Shown: positions 1-9,301 of the stretch, piece after piece
How the letters are laid out: every line of letters starts with the position of its first letter
Position numbering within the stretch: the first letter of the stretch is position 1
Source: an uncultured bacterium
GTDB taxonomy: Bacteria > Patescibacteriota > Saccharimonadia > Saccharimonadales > Saccharimonadaceae
Direction: 5' to 3'
NCBI GenBank assembly: GCA_903889015.1
Contig: CAISVS010000082.1
Span: 1 to 9,301, forward strand
Length of the DNA: 9,301 bases
Notes under the pieces: generated by a model
Database searches by the model: none
What the model was told of the DNA's origin: nothing
Seen by the model: the letters and a program-made list of their open reading frames with translations, nothing else
Translations under genes and position numbers: made by a program

Positions 1-166
1 TAACAAGTTCGCCATAACCAACTTGTAATGTTACGTCCGTTACTGGGCTGACCATAGTCGAGCCGATTTTATAAACCTTGGATATACCAAGTGTCTCGAT
101 TATTGGAGCACTAAGCTCATGTTCAACTGATTTATGATTTTCAATATCTTTAATCGGATTCTTCAT
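1..166 (-). CDS. ABC transporter ATP-binding protein, N-terminal fragment (MacB/LolD-like)
   Basis: Only the first 55 codons are in the window; the gene runs off the left edge. After a polar N-terminal extension of about 20 residues comes IIETLGISKVYKIGSTMVSP, then VTDVTLQVGYGELV. This is the opening of an ABC nucleotide-binding domain of the MacB/LolD/FtsE type (family pattern: I-x-x-x-x-L-x-K-x-Y-x-x-G, V-x-x-L-x-D-V-x-L-x-V, G-E-x-V), with the aromatic A-loop Tyr (Y32) that stacks on the adenine. Walker A would start just past the edge, so nucleotide binding is inferred. The ATG at 166 is chosen because a GAGG lies 9 bases upstream and the giant gene's stop is only 3 bases before it. By family it should energise a membrane permease, possibly of the MacB mechanotransmission or lipoprotein-release type, encoded further downstream. 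A different ABC import or export subfamily cannot be excluded from 55 residues. Confidence 0.82.
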   Translation of the reverse strand, partial: MKNPIKDIENHKSVEHELSAPIIETLGISKVYKIGSTMVSPVTDVTLQVGYGELV

Positions 167-169
167 TTT

Positions 170-9301
<9,132 letters not shown>

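Overview
The window is a solid minus-strand coding block with no real intergenic space. Read 5'->3' on the minus strand, it holds three genes. The first is the C-terminal part of an exported Ig-like-domain protein that ends in a two-helix membrane hairpin (9301-8440, cut at its N terminus). The second is a giant surface protein of 2757 residues (8443-170). The third is the first 55 codons of an ABC-transporter ATPase (166-1, cut at its C terminus). Genes 1 and 2 overlap by four bases (ATGA). Genes 2 and 3 are three bases apart, and the Shine-Dalgarno-like GAGG of gene 3 lies inside the last codons of gene 2. This is the layout of a tightly coupled operon whose promoter and terminator lie outside the window.

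Organism: bacterial, moderately AT-rich, standard stop codons (TGA ends gene 1, TAA ends gene 2). A giant N-terminally anchored protein built from Kelch, glycine-rich, Ig-like and FN3 modules beside a MacB/LolD-like ABC gene is typical of Patescibacteria (Candidate Phyla Radiation). Saccharibacteria-like is my best guess, on style rather than on any marker gene. Absconditabacteria/Gracilibacteria-type UGA=Gly recoding is excluded, because the glycine-rich giant gene contains no in-frame TGA.

The giant protein shows clear internal architecture: a very basic 48-residue N-terminal extension; a hydrophobic segment with a possible AGA|S signal-peptidase site; unit A (short head, 12 Kelch-like blades, beta-sandwich tail, Ig/FN3-like domain); unit B (the same order, again 12 blades); two Ig-like domains each with a matched cysteine pair; five FN3-type domains; and a short amphipathic C-terminal helix. 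In unit A a ~260-residue glycine-rich domain (about 39% Gly) sits between blades 7 and 8, followed by the start of a second such domain without its body.

The most unusual signal is at the C terminus of gene 1. Its two helices and the connecting GRNPYARGK loop look like an F-type ATP synthase c subunit, but the ion-binding carboxylate position is leucine. That suggests a ring-forming membrane anchor carrying extracellular Ig-like domains, co-translated with a giant adhesin-like protein and an ABC ATPase. A combined envelope-spanning or surface-attachment machine is inference; the gene order, the overlaps and the motif are visible directly.
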